This document shows, in pieces, positions 50,710 to 60,292 of a stretch of DNA of 64,000 bases. Within the stretch, counting starts at the first letter, position 1; every line of letters begins with the position of its first letter. The DNA lies in the NCBI GenBank assembly GCA_023715865.1, contig JAMBOW010000007.1:124001-188000 (forward strand). The letters run 5' to 3'. Below the pieces are notes generated by a model. That model made no database searches, had not been told where the DNA came from, and worked only from the letters and a program-made list of their open reading frames with translations. The stretch comes from Neobacillus mesonae (GTDB lineage Bacteria > Bacillota > Bacilli > Paenibacillales > Paenibacillaceae). Made by a program: the position numbers and the translations under genes.

Positions 50710-51378
50710 TTATTTACGGGTAAAATGCTTGACCAGACGGTCGCCGATCATTTGCAGCGCTTGTACCAGCACAATCATAATAATAACGGCAACGATCATC
50801 ACTTCGTTCTCATAGCGATAATATCCGTAGTTAACTGCCAGAGCACCAAGACCTCCGCCTCCAACCATACCCGACATCGCTGTATAGGATACAAGAGTGA
50901 CGATAGTAATGGTCATGCCTGCAAACAAGCCCGGAAGAGACTCAGGCATTAATACCTTCCAAATAATTTGTCCAGTGGACGCTCCCATGGCCTGTGAAGC
51001 TTCAATGACACCGCGGTCCACTTCACGAAGAGAAGTTTCGACCAGTCTTGCGAAGAACGGAGCTGCACCCACGACGAGCGGCGGAATCGTACCTAGTACA
51101 CCAATTGCCGTCCCTACAATTTCTTTCGTAATCGGGATCATTGCTACGATCAGAATGATAAACGGAACCGAACGCAAAATGTTGACGATGACCGACAGCA
51201 CACTATAAACACCGCGGCTGATACCGGATGTAGAACGGGAGGTCATGAACAAAATAATGCCAAGCGGAAGTCCGATAATGAACGTAAATATACCGGAGGC
51301 TCCCAGCATCTTTAATGTATCTAAAGTGGCCTTCTGGAATTCATCCCAATTGATGACTGAAAAATCCAATCCCATCAT
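50710..51378 (-). CDS. metI: Methionine ABC transporter permease
   Basis: This 222-residue MetI-type permease has five to six membrane helices and the binding-protein-dependent transport signature (EASQAMGASTGQIIWKVLMP). Two adjacent ATG codons begin it; the first overlaps the metN stop in ATGA, so the subunits are coupled. It forms the MetI dimer gated by MetN. Confidence 0.95.
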   Translation of the reverse strand: MMGLDFSVINWDEFQKATLDTLKMLGASGIFTFIIGLPLGIILFMTSRSTSGISRGVYSVLSVIVNILRSVPFIILIVAMIPITKEIVGTAIGVLGTIPPLVVGAAPFFARLVETSLREVDRGVIEASQAMGASTGQIIWKVLMPESLPGLFAGMTITIVTLVSYTAMSGMVGGGGLGALAVNYGYYRYENEVMIVAVIIMIVLVQALQMIGDRLVKHFTRK

Positions 51379-52391
51379 GCCATCACCTCCACTTCAAGCC
51401 CCTGTGAACCGAGCTCTTCAATCGTACTGCGAATCAGTTCAGGAGATCCTTCGAGTCTGACCGTAAGCTGTCCGTAAGGCACCTGTTTAATCGTCGATAT
51501 GGTACCTTGCAGAATGGCAAAATCAATACCAATCCGTCTTGCCGTCTGAGACAGGATGGAATCATAGGTTTTGGAGCCAAGGAACGTAATTCTAACTGTT
51601 TGGGAATGCGCAAGGTGAGAAGCCTTGATCGCCTCATTCAAGAGTTCTCCTGAATCCGATTCCCGCTGAATAAAGTCTTGTGTAACGTGATGCTGCGGCT
51701 TCAAGAATACCTCTGTAACCGGCCCCTCCTCCACGATGCCTCCCTGGTGGATAACAGCGACGCGGTCACAAATCGATTGAATGACATGCATCTCGTGCGT
51801 AATCAGCACAATCGTCAAATTAAAGCGTTTATTGATATCAAGCAGCAGCTTGAGTATCGAATTGGTTGTCTGCGGATCAAGCGCCGATGTTGCCTCATCG
51901 CACAGCAGAACCTCTGGATCACTAGCCAGCGCACGCGCAATGCCGACCCGCTGCTTTTGACCGCCTGACAGCTGGGATGGGTATTTTTTACTATGCTCCG
52001 TAAGACCGACAAGCTCAAGCAGCTCCTTTACTTTACGGTCCACTTTCGCACTGTCTGTCTTAACCAGACGCAGTGGAAAAGCAATGTTGTCATATACGGT
52101 AGCCGAGCTGAGCAGATTAAAGTGCTGAAAAATCATGCCGATCCTCCGGCGCTTTTCCTGCAGTTGCTGCTTGCCCAGCTTCGTCATATTGACACCGCCA
52201 ACCCATACCTCGCCGGCTGTAGGACGTTCCAGCAAATTTATAAGACGAATCAATGTACTTTTCCCGGCACCAGAATGACCGATCACACCGAAAATTTCGC
52301 CTTTTTGTATGGAAAGGTTCAAACCGGATAAGGCGGTTGCTGCCTGCTTGCCTTTTCCGTAAACCTTTTTTATATTCTTAAGTTCAATCAA
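51375..52391 (-). CDS. metN: Methionine ABC transporter ATP-binding protein
   Basis: This 338-residue ATPase has Walker A GHSGAGKST, signature LSGGQKQRVGIARAL, Walker B VLLCDEATSALDP and an H-loop (LITHEMH). The C-terminal region from about 260 is the NIL/ACT-like domain by which methionine inhibits transport in MetN. The start is TTG at 52391, eight bases after AAGGAGG. It is the first gene of metNIQ and lies 117 bases below the riboswitch terminator. Confidence 0.96.
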   Translation of the reverse strand: MIELKNIKKVYGKGKQAATALSGLNLSIQKGEIFGVIGHSGAGKSTLIRLINLLERPTAGEVWVGGVNMTKLGKQQLQEKRRRIGMIFQHFNLLSSATVYDNIAFPLRLVKTDSAKVDRKVKELLELVGLTEHSKKYPSQLSGGQKQRVGIARALASDPEVLLCDEATSALDPQTTNSILKLLLDINKRFNLTIVLITHEMHVIQSICDRVAVIHQGGIVEEGPVTEVFLKPQHHVTQDFIQRESDSGELLNEAIKASHLAHSQTVRITFLGSKTYDSILSQTARRIGIDFAILQGTISTIKQVPYGQLTVRLEGSPELIRSTIEELGSQGLEVEVMA

Positions 52392-52507
52392 CTAGGTACC
52401 TCCTTACTTACTGCAATTCCATTCTTCTCTCGTACGAGTTCCTTACTTTACATTTGTTTTACCCGTATGCCTAACTTTCTACCCGAACATAACAGGAGTA
52501 AAATCAA

Positions 52508-52724
52508 CGAAAAAGAAAAAGCCCCTTTTTGACTAGACAAAAAGGGGCTTCTATAATTAAGCGATTCCTTCTCATCTGCCAAAACACGTAAGAACCCTTA
52601 CGGTTTTGAAGGATTTAGCACCATGTCATCCTTTGCAGCTGCGGCTATCTTGTAAATAACCTTGCTGTAAAGAATCGGTTGCCGGGCTTCATAGGGCCTG
52701 TCCCTCCGCCACTCTCGATAAGAA
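52508..52724 (-). promoter_or_regulatory. SAM-I (S-box) riboswitch controlling metNIQ
   Basis: On the minus strand the aptamer (52569-52724) opens with TTCTTATC and GAGAGTGGCGGAGGGA, then GGCCC.TATGAAGCCCGGCAACC in pieces, and later GGTGCTAAATCC, all S-box signatures; P1 closes by TTCTTATC with GATGAGAA. A terminator follows: GCCCCTTTTT with AAAAAGGGGC and a T-rich run (52508-52550). High SAM should stop transcription of metNIQ. Confidence 0.97.
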
Positions 52725-52772
52725 CTTGTATGCAATTGTGTATTAAAAAATAATTTTCAGAAACTAAATGAA

Positions 52773-52801
52773 AGTATAGAATACTTCACACAACTTGTCA
52801 A
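52773..52801 (-). promoter_or_regulatory. Promoter of metNIQ
   Basis: On the minus strand a perfect TTGACA (52796-52801) and TATACT (52773-52778) are 17 bp apart, upstream of the riboswitch. Confidence 0.88.
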
Positions 52802-52832
52802 AGGAAAATATTATGTTATTCCGATTGGATAA

Positions 52833-53543
52833 CTATTTATTGTTTTTCCAATTTTCATTTATATAACGAAAAGAGGCGGTCAGGCTTTTAGCAACCAGCG
52901 TTAGGCCCTGCTCCAAATCCTCGGTAAAAGCCTTTAGGTCCTCCAGCTCAAGCTTTCCATTAAGTGTCTGATGCTTCTGCCATAAGTCGTCGACCATCTC
53001 TACGTTCATATGGTGGATCTCTGTATTGCGCCTCTTCCTTAAACGATTCATAGGGTCCGAATATTGCTCCTTAAGATCGTTCAAATTCTGAAGAAGCGGC
53101 TTGTGCTGCTTCAAATATTCGAACTGGCGCAGCACTGTAAAATATGAGAAATGAACCTTCACCTTGGAAGTATGGAGATCATACCAGTCATCCAGCAAAT
53201 TACCTAATTTGTCCAGGATCGCAAACATACGAATAAAGCCATCTTTATAAAAATATACATAGCGAGCGTAATCCGCTTTTTCATCCGGAGCCATATCTTC
53301 CGTGGAATCAGAGTGTACCTTTTGGGCAAAAAAGGAGGCAGCATACGAGCTTTGCTCTAGTTCGTCAAGTGACGTGATGAGACCCCTTGTCCATATTTCC
53401 AGCTTCCGATAATCATGCGATGGATCATTTCCTTTCTCAATTGCACGTCCCAGCAGCTGCAGTGTCTCAGCCATCGTATCGATGGCCTCTTTTAAATCGC
53501 CGGTGTTGACCCGGGGTGGTTCGCCTAATAATGTTCGAAGCAT
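52833..53543 (-). CDS. HEPN-domain protein (Cthe_2314-like)
   Basis: This 236-residue, largely helical protein has a single R-x4-H motif, RNTEIH, at about residue 178, set in RLRKRRNTEIHHMNVE, the mark of HEPN domains. Length and the surrounding helices (ILDKLGNLLDDWYDL, FTVLRQFEYLKQ) suit the Cthe_2314-type family described in Firmicutes. Many HEPN proteins are RNases in toxin or defence systems; no antitoxin partner is seen here. AGGAGG precedes the ATG. It lies alone between metNIQ and ctaA. Confidence 0.78.
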   Translation of the reverse strand: MLRTLLGEPPRVNTGDLKEAIDTMAETLQLLGRAIEKGNDPSHDYRKLEIWTRGLITSLDELEQSSYAASFFAQKVHSDSTEDMAPDEKADYARYVYFYKDGFIRMFAILDKLGNLLDDWYDLHTSKVKVHFSYFTVLRQFEYLKQHKPLLQNLNDLKEQYSDPMNRLRKRRNTEIHHMNVEMVDDLWQKHQTLNGKLELEDLKAFTEDLEQGLTLVAKSLTASFRYINENWKNNK

Positions 53544-53711
53544 ATGTGTGTCCTCCTGTACGTCCTGTACAACTTATGTTCCCCGAATCGAGCTCTCTGA
53601 AACCTTTAAATCAACTTTTATGCAAAACATGCGCTTTTGAAACGTTGTAACAAAAGAAAAGCCCGCGAAATTACTTTCGTAGACTTCATAGGATGGATGA
53701 CTTCATATGTA

Positions 53712-53745
53712 CCCGGGTCAGTATACTACTGTACACTGCCCGGTT
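53712..53745. repeat. Inverted repeat between ctaA and the HEPN gene
   Basis: CCGGGCAGTGTAC pairs with GTATACTGACCCGG (one bulged A, one G-T pair), a strong hairpin without a T-run on either side. It lies 18 bases past the ctaA stop and may act as an RNA 3' end. Confidence 0.55.
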
Positions 53746-53762
53746 ATGTTTAAAGCTAGTTT

Positions 53763-54713
53763 TTAGCTAAGCTTGCTGCCTGCAGGCTTGGCAAGCTTCC
53801 ATACAACGTAACTCATATAGCACAGCATACCAAACAGGACTGCAATGATCGTCATATGTGCCAATACGACAAACATGTATACTTCAGGACGGTCCATCGT
53901 AAGCATTAGTCCTACGCCGGAAAGCACCTGCAGTAAGATGAGACCGATCGCTGTAAGACCAAGCACCTGCATCTCCCGGTTATTTTTGTTATGCCGGTAA
54001 GCGAAGTGACTGAGCACTGCGACGACGACGACAAGAAGGAAAGCGGCAGCCCGGTGCATAAAGGCAATGCCGACTCCGCCCGACAGCTCCGGAACGACTT
54101 CTCCGTTACACAGTGGGAAGCCGGAGCATCCGCCTGCAGAGCTCGTATGACTGACAAAAGCACCTGTATATACCACAACATAGGAATAAATCGTCGTGAT
54201 CCATACCAGATTGCGGAATCCCTTGCTTACTCGAGGCAGCTTGTCGAATTGGGTGATGCCGCCAAATTTCTCTTCCTGTCTTGCTCCGAGGGTTGTCATA
54301 AGTGCACCTGCAAGCGAGATCAACGCAAATCCCAGGTGCAGCGCCATGATCGGAGGAGATTGAGAGAATACGACCGCAAGCGCGCCCATCCCTCCTTGAA
54401 TAATGACAAAAATCAGCGTCAGTAAAGCAAAAATTTGCAAATCACGGCGTTTCTTGCTGTACAGCAAGAATAGCACAAAGGTCGCAACCGCAAGCAGTCC
54501 TGCTGTTGAGCTCACAATACGGTGTGAATACTCAATCAGTGAGGCCAGCGTATGTGCAGGCACGAATTTGCCGTGGCATAAAGGCCATTCATTACCGCAG
54601 CCAAGCCCTGACTCCGTCCGGGTAACGACACCTCCACCAAACGTTGCGAAGAACATGAACAGAGTCGTTACGAGACTGACCCATTTTAACAATTTAATAT
54701 GTTTCAACTTCAT
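53763..54713 (-). CDS. ctaA: Heme A synthase
   Basis: CtaA oxidises heme O to heme A for cytochrome aa3 oxidase. The 316-residue protein has eight membrane helices and the two paired-cysteine loops of Gram-positive CtaA: LGCGNEWPLC (C39 and C46) and GGCSGFPLC. Heme-ligand histidines lie in EYSHR, LHLGFAL, FMHRAAA and LAHMTI. It is monocistronic here; ctaB is not in the window. Confidence 0.95.
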   Translation of the reverse strand: MKLKHIKLLKWVSLVTTLFMFFATFGGGVVTRTESGLGCGNEWPLCHGKFVPAHTLASLIEYSHRIVSSTAGLLAVATFVLFLLYSKKRRDLQIFALLTLIFVIIQGGMGALAVVFSQSPPIMALHLGFALISLAGALMTTLGARQEEKFGGITQFDKLPRVSKGFRNLVWITTIYSYVVVYTGAFVSHTSSAGGCSGFPLCNGEVVPELSGGVGIAFMHRAAAFLLVVVVAVLSHFAYRHNKNNREMQVLGLTAIGLILLQVLSGVGLMLTMDRPEVYMFVVLAHMTIIAVLFGMLCYMSYVVWKLAKPAGSKLS

Positions 54714-54888
54714 TCACCTGCTGTTATGAAATATGGCGATACTATTTCGTTCAACTCTCCTCAATTATAACGGATAAAGGAATCCATAGCATAAGCCGAT
54801 TGTGACAAAATGTTAACGCATGAGGAGACATTTTTTATATCTTTTGTTTCTGCCTTTCTGCTTCAGTATATCCATCAAAACATAGCAA

Positions 54889-54925
54889 AACACCGCACTC
54901 CTTCAATTTAGAAAGAGAACGGTGC
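54889..54925 (-). terminator. Terminator of the thioredoxin-like gene
   Basis: On the minus strand AGCACCG pairs with CGGTGTT over an inner CTCTTTC/GAAGGAG stem, followed by TTTTG. The T-run is short. Confidence 0.65.
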
Positions 54926-54938
54926 TGAACAGAAGCAA

Positions 54939-55283
54939 TTATTTATGAATGGACTTATAAACTTCTACGGCACGATTTAGGAATGTCTCGATTTCTTCGC
55001 GTGATTTCCGGTTCTTATTAACAAAACGAATCAGTTCCCGCCCGTCGGTGTAAGCAACAAAGCTTGGAATACCCAATATATTTTGTTCCTGGCTGACCGT
55101 TTCTACTTTATCGACATCGACCTGAATAAGCGACAAGGAATCTGCATATTTCTCCTCGACTTCAGGCATGAAGGGATTAATGTAGGTGCAGTCTCCGCAC
55201 CAATCCGCCTTGAATACAGCAACCGTTAGACCGGAGGATTGTGTGGATACATCAAATTCAGCTTTGGAATTGATCAGTTTCAT
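54939..55283 (-). CDS. Thioredoxin-family protein (YtpP-like)
   Basis: A 114-residue thioredoxin fold with the active site WCGDC at about 28-32, ahead of the cis-proline loop GIPSF. KADWCGDCTYINPFMPEVE and the DGRELIRFVNKNRKS end match the B. subtilis YtpP pattern, a small thiol protein tied to bacilliredoxin/CoA redox control. ATG 55283. It is separated from the other genes by a terminator and may act in protein dithiol repair. Confidence 0.87.
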   Translation of the reverse strand: MKLINSKAEFDVSTQSSGLTVAVFKADWCGDCTYINPFMPEVEEKYADSLSLIQVDVDKVETVSQEQNILGIPSFVAYTDGRELIRFVNKNRKSREEIETFLNRAVEVYKSIHK

Positions 55284-55410
55284 CGTTTACCATCCTTTCT
55301 GCTATGGCTTCTTAAGCTTATCCTTAGTGAATCAGACAATGGAGTGGAAGTCAAATTTTTCGTGCATACTAAGTAAAAAGAAGCTGATGCATAAACGAGG
55401 GGGTATGAAG

Positions 55411-56694
55411 ATGGAGGATCCGCATCACAGCGAACATTCCCGCCGCTCCATTTGGAAGCTCATCAAGTCCATTGTAGTTACGATTCAAGAAATGATTCAC
55501 GGAAGAATATCGGCATGGGAAGCTTCAAAGAAGCTGCGTCATCCCCTTCTCTCTCTAACATGGAAGACCTCATCGGCCGTACAGGTTCAAGATCAGCTGG
55601 AAAACACAATGGCAAGCGTAAGAACATCCGGTGTACAACCTGTTTCGCTTCGGAGCAGCCAGCTTGATCCCTATAGTATAGAAGAGCTTGAGCTCGTTCA
55701 GGAAATCAAGGAGCTGACAAGACTCCATAATCAAAGTAACGTCACAAGGACAGCGGCCTATCTGGATTGCTACAATGCCTACCCTGAGCTTCATTGGGCA
55801 TTGCTCGCTCACTTCGTATCCCGTAATGGCGGATATAATATGACTGATTTGCACAGCGGTTTGCTGAAGAGCGTCCTCAGCAGCGAGGAAAAAGAAAGGA
55901 TATACCTGCTTTTGGAGCGCTGCAATGCGCTTATTTTTCAGGATGCCTATCCACAGCTGCTTCTATATATTAAAAGCAAAGAAAAAGGAAGAAGCTATTT
56001 CAACCTGCTCTCAGAATTTCAAATTTCTGCGTTCATGACTCCCTTCTGGGAGCAGTTCTGGCTAAAACGGGATAGTGTACTTTTGACGGTTGGATTGATT
56101 ATCAATGAACAAAATTATATTGAATACCGTGTTATTCGAAATCCCTTTTACCAGCAGCATGTTACGTCCACTTTATCCTTCCGTTCTCACGAAATCGCCG
56201 GGCTGAATCAAATCGTTATTCCGCTCGGGATTGATCGAGAGCTGACCGGCCTGACACTTACTAAATTCAGTAAATTACATGAACGAATTGCTTTTGGTAA
56301 AAGCCTTTATGCTTTGCTCTTTGGACATAAACAGGTGCTGGAACAAGCCCTCGCCTATGCCCGCGCCGTTCCTCACGAAGGCTCGAGAAGTGAGTACTGG
56401 CCGAAGTTCTTCACAAGTCATATGGATGAAACAACACATGAAGCCTTATCGTCTCCCATGCTTACACGCAAAAGACAGTTGTCTGCTGATCACAAGCTGT
56501 ACAGCCCTACCTTACTAAACGTGTGGTATGACATGCCCTACGAGAAGATTACTCGTGAAGACTGGCTGACGCATACCGATACGCTTGGACATCTCACGCT
56601 GCCAAGACGTCCTAGGGTATTTGAGATCAGCCATGCGCACCGAGCCAGCCTGTCGAAGCTTGCATTAATTCATGATTTGGATGCACTAACCTAA
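55411..56694 (+). CDS. DUF2515 (YppC-like) protein
   Basis: This 427-residue protein carries the conserved DUF2515 core NVTRTAAYLDCYNAYPELHW and FVSRNGGYNMTDL at about 100-140. It is otherwise helical, with a basic N-terminus and no signal peptide. GAGGGGG seven bases before ATG 55411 supports that start over the ATG at 55405 and longer frames. The role of the family is unknown. It converges with the MurJ-like gene across a shared terminator. Confidence 0.82.
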   Translation: MEDPHHSEHSRRSIWKLIKSIVVTIQEMIHGRISAWEASKKLRHPLLSLTWKTSSAVQVQDQLENTMASVRTSGVQPVSLRSSQLDPYSIEELELVQEIKELTRLHNQSNVTRTAAYLDCYNAYPELHWALLAHFVSRNGGYNMTDLHSGLLKSVLSSEEKERIYLLLERCNALIFQDAYPQLLLYIKSKEKGRSYFNLLSEFQISAFMTPFWEQFWLKRDSVLLTVGLIINEQNYIEYRVIRNPFYQQHVTSTLSFRSHEIAGLNQIVIPLGIDRELTGLTLTKFSKLHERIAFGKSLYALLFGHKQVLEQALAYARAVPHEGSRSEYWPKFFTSHMDETTHEALSSPMLTRKRQLSADHKLYSPTLLNVWYDMPYEKITREDWLTHTDTLGHLTLPRRPRVFEISHAHRASLSKLALIHDLDALT

Positions 56695-56707
56695 AGCGGA
56701 GACAAAA

Positions 56708-56743
56708 AAAGAGAACTGCTTCAATATCGAAACAGTTCTCTTT
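56708..56743. terminator. Bidirectional intrinsic terminator
   Basis: AAAGAGAACTG pairs with CAGTTCTCTTT (11 bp). The minus strand has seven T after it and serves the MurJ-like gene; the plus strand has TTT and may serve the DUF2515 gene. Confidence 0.85.
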
Positions 56744-56756
56744 GGCATAGAGAAGG

Positions 56757-58388
56757 TTAGCCTCTTGCTCCTTGTTTACCTATGCGCTGCAGCTTCATAA
56801 GCGGGCGCAGTACTTTTTGAATCATACGCGGATAATTCTTCAGCTCGTCCTCACGCAATACGCGCAGAAGGATAAGCAGAACAAAATAGCTGACAAGAAC
56901 AGCCACTCCAACAATCACACAGTTGATTAGGTAAGCAAGTCTTGCTGGCATTAAATCTGCCATTGGAAGCCCAAGCTGATGCAGTCCATAGCCTACCCCG
57001 GCTGACAGCACAACCGTCACAATAAACCCTGCCCACCGCATGCCTAATATCGAGAAGCTGACCGTCTTCTTAAGGACTCGAATATTAAGCACCGTAATGA
57101 CTAAGAAAGCAAGACCGGTCGCAGCAATGATACCGTAAATCCCCATGAACTGGGCAAGCACAAAGCTTGCTGCAAGCTTCACAATAATTCCGATAAATAC
57201 TGTAACCATCGTAATTCTAGGTTTACCGATCCCAAGCAAAATCGAGTTTGTCGTCATCATTGTAATTTGGAATATCGTTCCGAATGTCAGCAGTGCAACG
57301 ACTCCGGCACCTTCCAGCGTACTGAACAGCAGACCGTTGATTGAATATGCAGCGACAGTTAATGCAATAACAATCGGCATGCCGGTCATAATAGCAATAC
57401 GCATCGCTAGGGTAACCTGGCTGCGCAGATGGCCTTCATCTTTCCTAGCGTAAGCTGCAGCAATAATAGGAATTAGTGATGTACTAAGTGCAATCGCCAG
57501 AATCGGAGGTATTCCCGCAACCGGCTGAGCGCGGTTCGTTAGAATCCCTAGCAGATTCGTAGACATATCTGATCCAACCTGCCCACTGATGAGCGGTTTA
57601 ATGATAGATGAATCAATAAAGTTCACTACTGGTACGGCAAGCGAAGATAATACGATAGGGATAGACAGCGTAAAGATATCCCGATAAATACGTGTTAAAG
57701 GGATTTGTGTGCTTGCAGACTGAGCAAGACCCATAGACTGATCTTTCCGGGACTGCTTCAATGCAAAATACAACATGACTGCGAAGGCACCAATACTGCC
57801 AAGCACTCCGCCGAAGGAGGCACCGGCAGCAACCTCTTTATCATCATATCCGAGCCGCAAGAGCACGAACGCCAGCAGGATTGCGGTTCCCACTCTGGCG
57901 AATTGCTCGACGATTTGGGAGATACCTCCCGCCGTCATGTTGTTGCGGCCCTGAAAGTACCCCCGCATCATGGCAATGGTCGGAAATAGCAGCAGTGCAG
58001 GAGCAAGTGCCCGAATAGCAGCTGATGATTCCGGTACTTGAGCAACATAGGTTGCATACAACGGAGCCAGTGACCACAGCAGGATCGTCATAACAAGTCC
58101 CGCAAAGGCTGCAAAGATCAGCGCAGCCTGATAGACTCGCTTAGCTTCCTGCGGTTTGTTCAGAGCATAACGCTCAGATACCATTTTACTGAGCGTGCTC
58201 GGTATCCCCGCTGTCGCTACTGTCAGGAGCATAAGGTAGACGCTGTTCGCCACACCGAATGAAGCATCACCGACAGGTCCAAGCAAATGCTCTAGCGGCA
58301 CACGCTGAACAAGCCCTAATACACGCGCGACTAATGCCGCCGCGGCCAGAATCAGCGTCCCCTTTATAAATGACTCTTTCTTAGACAA
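56757..58388 (-). CDS. MOP-superfamily lipid II/polysaccharide flippase (MurJ/YtgP-like)
   Basis: This 543-residue protein has fourteen or so hydrophobic helices and the MATE-like flippase opening (FIKGTLILAAAALVARVLG) and LLGPVGDASFGVA. Length equals B. subtilis YtgP (MurJ), which moves lipid II across the membrane for cell-wall synthesis. Relatives such as SpoVB do the same in sporulation, so the exact paralogue is uncertain. The start is TTG 58388 with AAGGGA upstream. It is followed by a strong terminator. Confidence 0.87.
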   Translation of the reverse strand: MSKKESFIKGTLILAAAALVARVLGLVQRVPLEHLLGPVGDASFGVANSVYLMLLTVATAGIPSTLSKMVSERYALNKPQEAKRVYQAALIFAAFAGLVMTILLWSLAPLYATYVAQVPESSAAIRALAPALLLFPTIAMMRGYFQGRNNMTAGGISQIVEQFARVGTAILLAFVLLRLGYDDKEVAAGASFGGVLGSIGAFAVMLYFALKQSRKDQSMGLAQSASTQIPLTRIYRDIFTLSIPIVLSSLAVPVVNFIDSSIIKPLISGQVGSDMSTNLLGILTNRAQPVAGIPPILAIALSTSLIPIIAAAYARKDEGHLRSQVTLAMRIAIMTGMPIVIALTVAAYSINGLLFSTLEGAGVVALLTFGTIFQITMMTTNSILLGIGKPRITMVTVFIGIIVKLAASFVLAQFMGIYGIIAATGLAFLVITVLNIRVLKKTVSFSILGMRWAGFIVTVVLSAGVGYGLHQLGLPMADLMPARLAYLINCVIVGVAVLVSYFVLLILLRVLREDELKNYPRMIQKVLRPLMKLQRIGKQGARG

Positions 58389-58424
58389 AACTTCTTTCCC
58401 TTCTTCCTTCCCCCGTGCGAAACG

Positions 58425-59204
58425 TTAAGGCTGATTTTTTAGTAAGCTTTCAGATGAATCGCTTTTTAGAATATGGTCACGAATGACCTCAACAATGCCG
58501 TCATCGTTATTTGAAGCAACGATCAGATCAGCAGCCTCTTTCACCGTCTCCTGTGCATTTCCCATAGCTACGCCGAGTCCAACTGCCTGAATAACAGCAA
58601 GATCATTCAAGCTGTCACCTACGGCAACGACCTCTTCCATTGTAATGCCGAGCAGCTTGCATACTTCTTGAATTCCGCTCGCCTTGGAAATTCCCGCAGG
58701 ATTCACTTCCAGATTTGTCGGTGAAGAGTTGGTAATCTGAAGTCCTCCCAAATTTTGCAGTTCCATCAATATCTCATGACGAACCTCATCATCCTCTGTG
58801 GTATACCCGAATTTCAGCCATTCATAATCCATAATGGAATCAACCCAGCGCTCACGGTTAAACAGCTGGTCCACTGTGTAGGCCCAGAACCAGCAGTCAT
58901 GTTTCTCAGCGATTTCGTGCATTTGACGAATCAATTCTGGGTCAAGCAGCGTCCGGAGATGAAGCTCATTCGGCGACTTCCATACTTCACTTCCGTTAAC
59001 CGTAACCATCGGTGTTTCGAGGCCCAGCTCTTGTCCGTAAGGCAAGGCGTGATGCGCTGCGCGGCCTGTAGAAAGGCAAACATGAATTCCTGCTTCCATT
59101 GCTTTATGAATCCAGGTTGAGGTTTCATGTGAAATTTCGTGATTGTCCGTTAGTAATGTTCCATCCATGTCTAGAGCTAGTAGTTTATATCGGTAATGAC
59201 TCAA
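58425..59204 (-). CDS. Cof-type HAD phosphatase
   Basis: This 259-residue HAD hydrolase has motif I ALDMDGTLL, motif II CLSTGR, motif III lysine in ISKASGI and motif IV VGDSLNDLAVIQ, with a C2b-type cap between II and III as in Cof proteins. These remove phosphate from sugar phosphates, FMN, PLP or similar. An ATG at 59231 is in frame, but AGGAGG ten bases before the TTG at 59204 favours the shorter protein. It lies upstream of the MurJ-like gene by 36 bases and may be co-transcribed. Confidence 0.88.
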   Translation of the reverse strand: MSHYRYKLLALDMDGTLLTDNHEISHETSTWIHKAMEAGIHVCLSTGRAAHHALPYGQELGLETPMVTVNGSEVWKSPNELHLRTLLDPELIRQMHEIAEKHDCWFWAYTVDQLFNRERWVDSIMDYEWLKFGYTTEDDEVRHEILMELQNLGGLQITNSSPTNLEVNPAGISKASGIQEVCKLLGITMEEVVAVGDSLNDLAVIQAVGLGVAMGNAQETVKEAADLIVASNNDDGIVEVIRDHILKSDSSESLLKNQP

Positions 59205-59316
59205 GTAGGGTTGACCTCCTCTAATGTGCATCTCTTATCCAATTTATTTTTTAATCTAAAAGGCATAGCGACATTTTAACATAAAACTATAAACTTCAAC
59301 AAAAAATAGGGCATAC

Positions 59317-59356
59317 GAAAATGGCAGGCTGAGATTCTTACTTCTCAACCTGCCAT
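59317..59356 (-). terminator. Intrinsic terminator of mntABCD
   Basis: ATGGCAGG (59321-59328) pairs with CCTGCCAT (59349-59356) over an inner GAGA/TCTC stem; on the minus strand TTTTC follows, 29 bases past mntD. Confidence 0.85.
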
Positions 59357-59384
59357 CATACCATGATCCAATTACATTGAGGAA

Positions 59385-60278
59385 CTACATCTCTATTGCA
59401 GCTTCTTTTTCTAAAATGCTCTTTTTTTGTTTAATTCTTCGAATCACTACCCCGTGAAGTGGCGAAAACAGAAACGCCAGCACGAACAAAATTCCAGCGG
59501 CAGCAACCATGCAGCCAGCAATGGACGCATCCAGCAAGACCGCAGAATAGTATCCTCCAACTGAACTGATCATCCCTATGATGACACTGATGATAAGCAT
59601 ATGTCCCAGCCGGTCTGTAAGCAGATAAGCCGTTGCAGCAGGCACAATCAGCATACCAACCACGAGTATGGCACCGACACTGTCAAACGAGGCGACTGAT
59701 GTCATGGAGACCATGCCCATCAGCAAATAGTGAAATAGCATCACAGGAATACCCATTGCTGCTGCAAGCGCCGGATCAAACGATACCAGCTTAAATTGCT
59801 TATAAAACAGGATTAAGAGCAACAAGATGGTGAAAAGTGTAATTCCAAGCATCCATACGGCTCTTGGACCGACATCCATATCTCCGATCGTGAGCTGATT
59901 CCACTGTACATATGCAATTTCGCCAAATAAGACATGATCGAGATCAAGGTCTACATTTTGCGCATTAAGACTAATCAGAATAACACCGACGGCAAACAAG
60001 GCTGTAAATACGATCCCGATGGATGCATCTGACTGAAGGCCGCTCGACTCCAGATGCTGTATGAGAAATACCGCGAGCAGTCCGAAAGCCGTAGCCCCTG
60101 CCAATAACCATAACGATTCACGACCGCTGAGCAAGAAGGCAATAGCAATACCCGGAAGTACAGCGTGGCTGATTGCATCTCCCACCATGGCCATCCGTCT
60201 AAGAACCAGGAATGTACCGAGCAGTGCGCAGGCAGAGGAAACAAGAATAGCCGTTAATATAATCCAAAATTCAGACAT
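59385..60278 (-). CDS. mntD: Metal ABC transporter permease (second permease)
   Basis: This 297-residue ABC-3 permease has eight to nine membrane helices, with MAMVGDAISHAVLPGIAIAF near the start and LTDRLGHMLIISVIIG in the core, the metal-transport permease pattern. GGAGGGG lies before the ATG. It is the last gene of the operon and pairs with mntC in the transport channel. The C-terminal tail is basic. Confidence 0.92.
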   Translation of the reverse strand: MSEFWIILTAILVSSACALLGTFLVLRRMAMVGDAISHAVLPGIAIAFLLSGRESLWLLAGATAFGLLAVFLIQHLESSGLQSDASIGIVFTALFAVGVILISLNAQNVDLDLDHVLFGEIAYVQWNQLTIGDMDVGPRAVWMLGITLFTILLLLILFYKQFKLVSFDPALAAAMGIPVMLFHYLLMGMVSMTSVASFDSVGAILVVGMLIVPAATAYLLTDRLGHMLIISVIIGMISSVGGYYSAVLLDASIAGCMVAAAGILFVLAFLFSPLHGVVIRRIKQKKSILEKEAAIEM

Positions 60279-60292
60279 TTGCTTCCCCTCCT

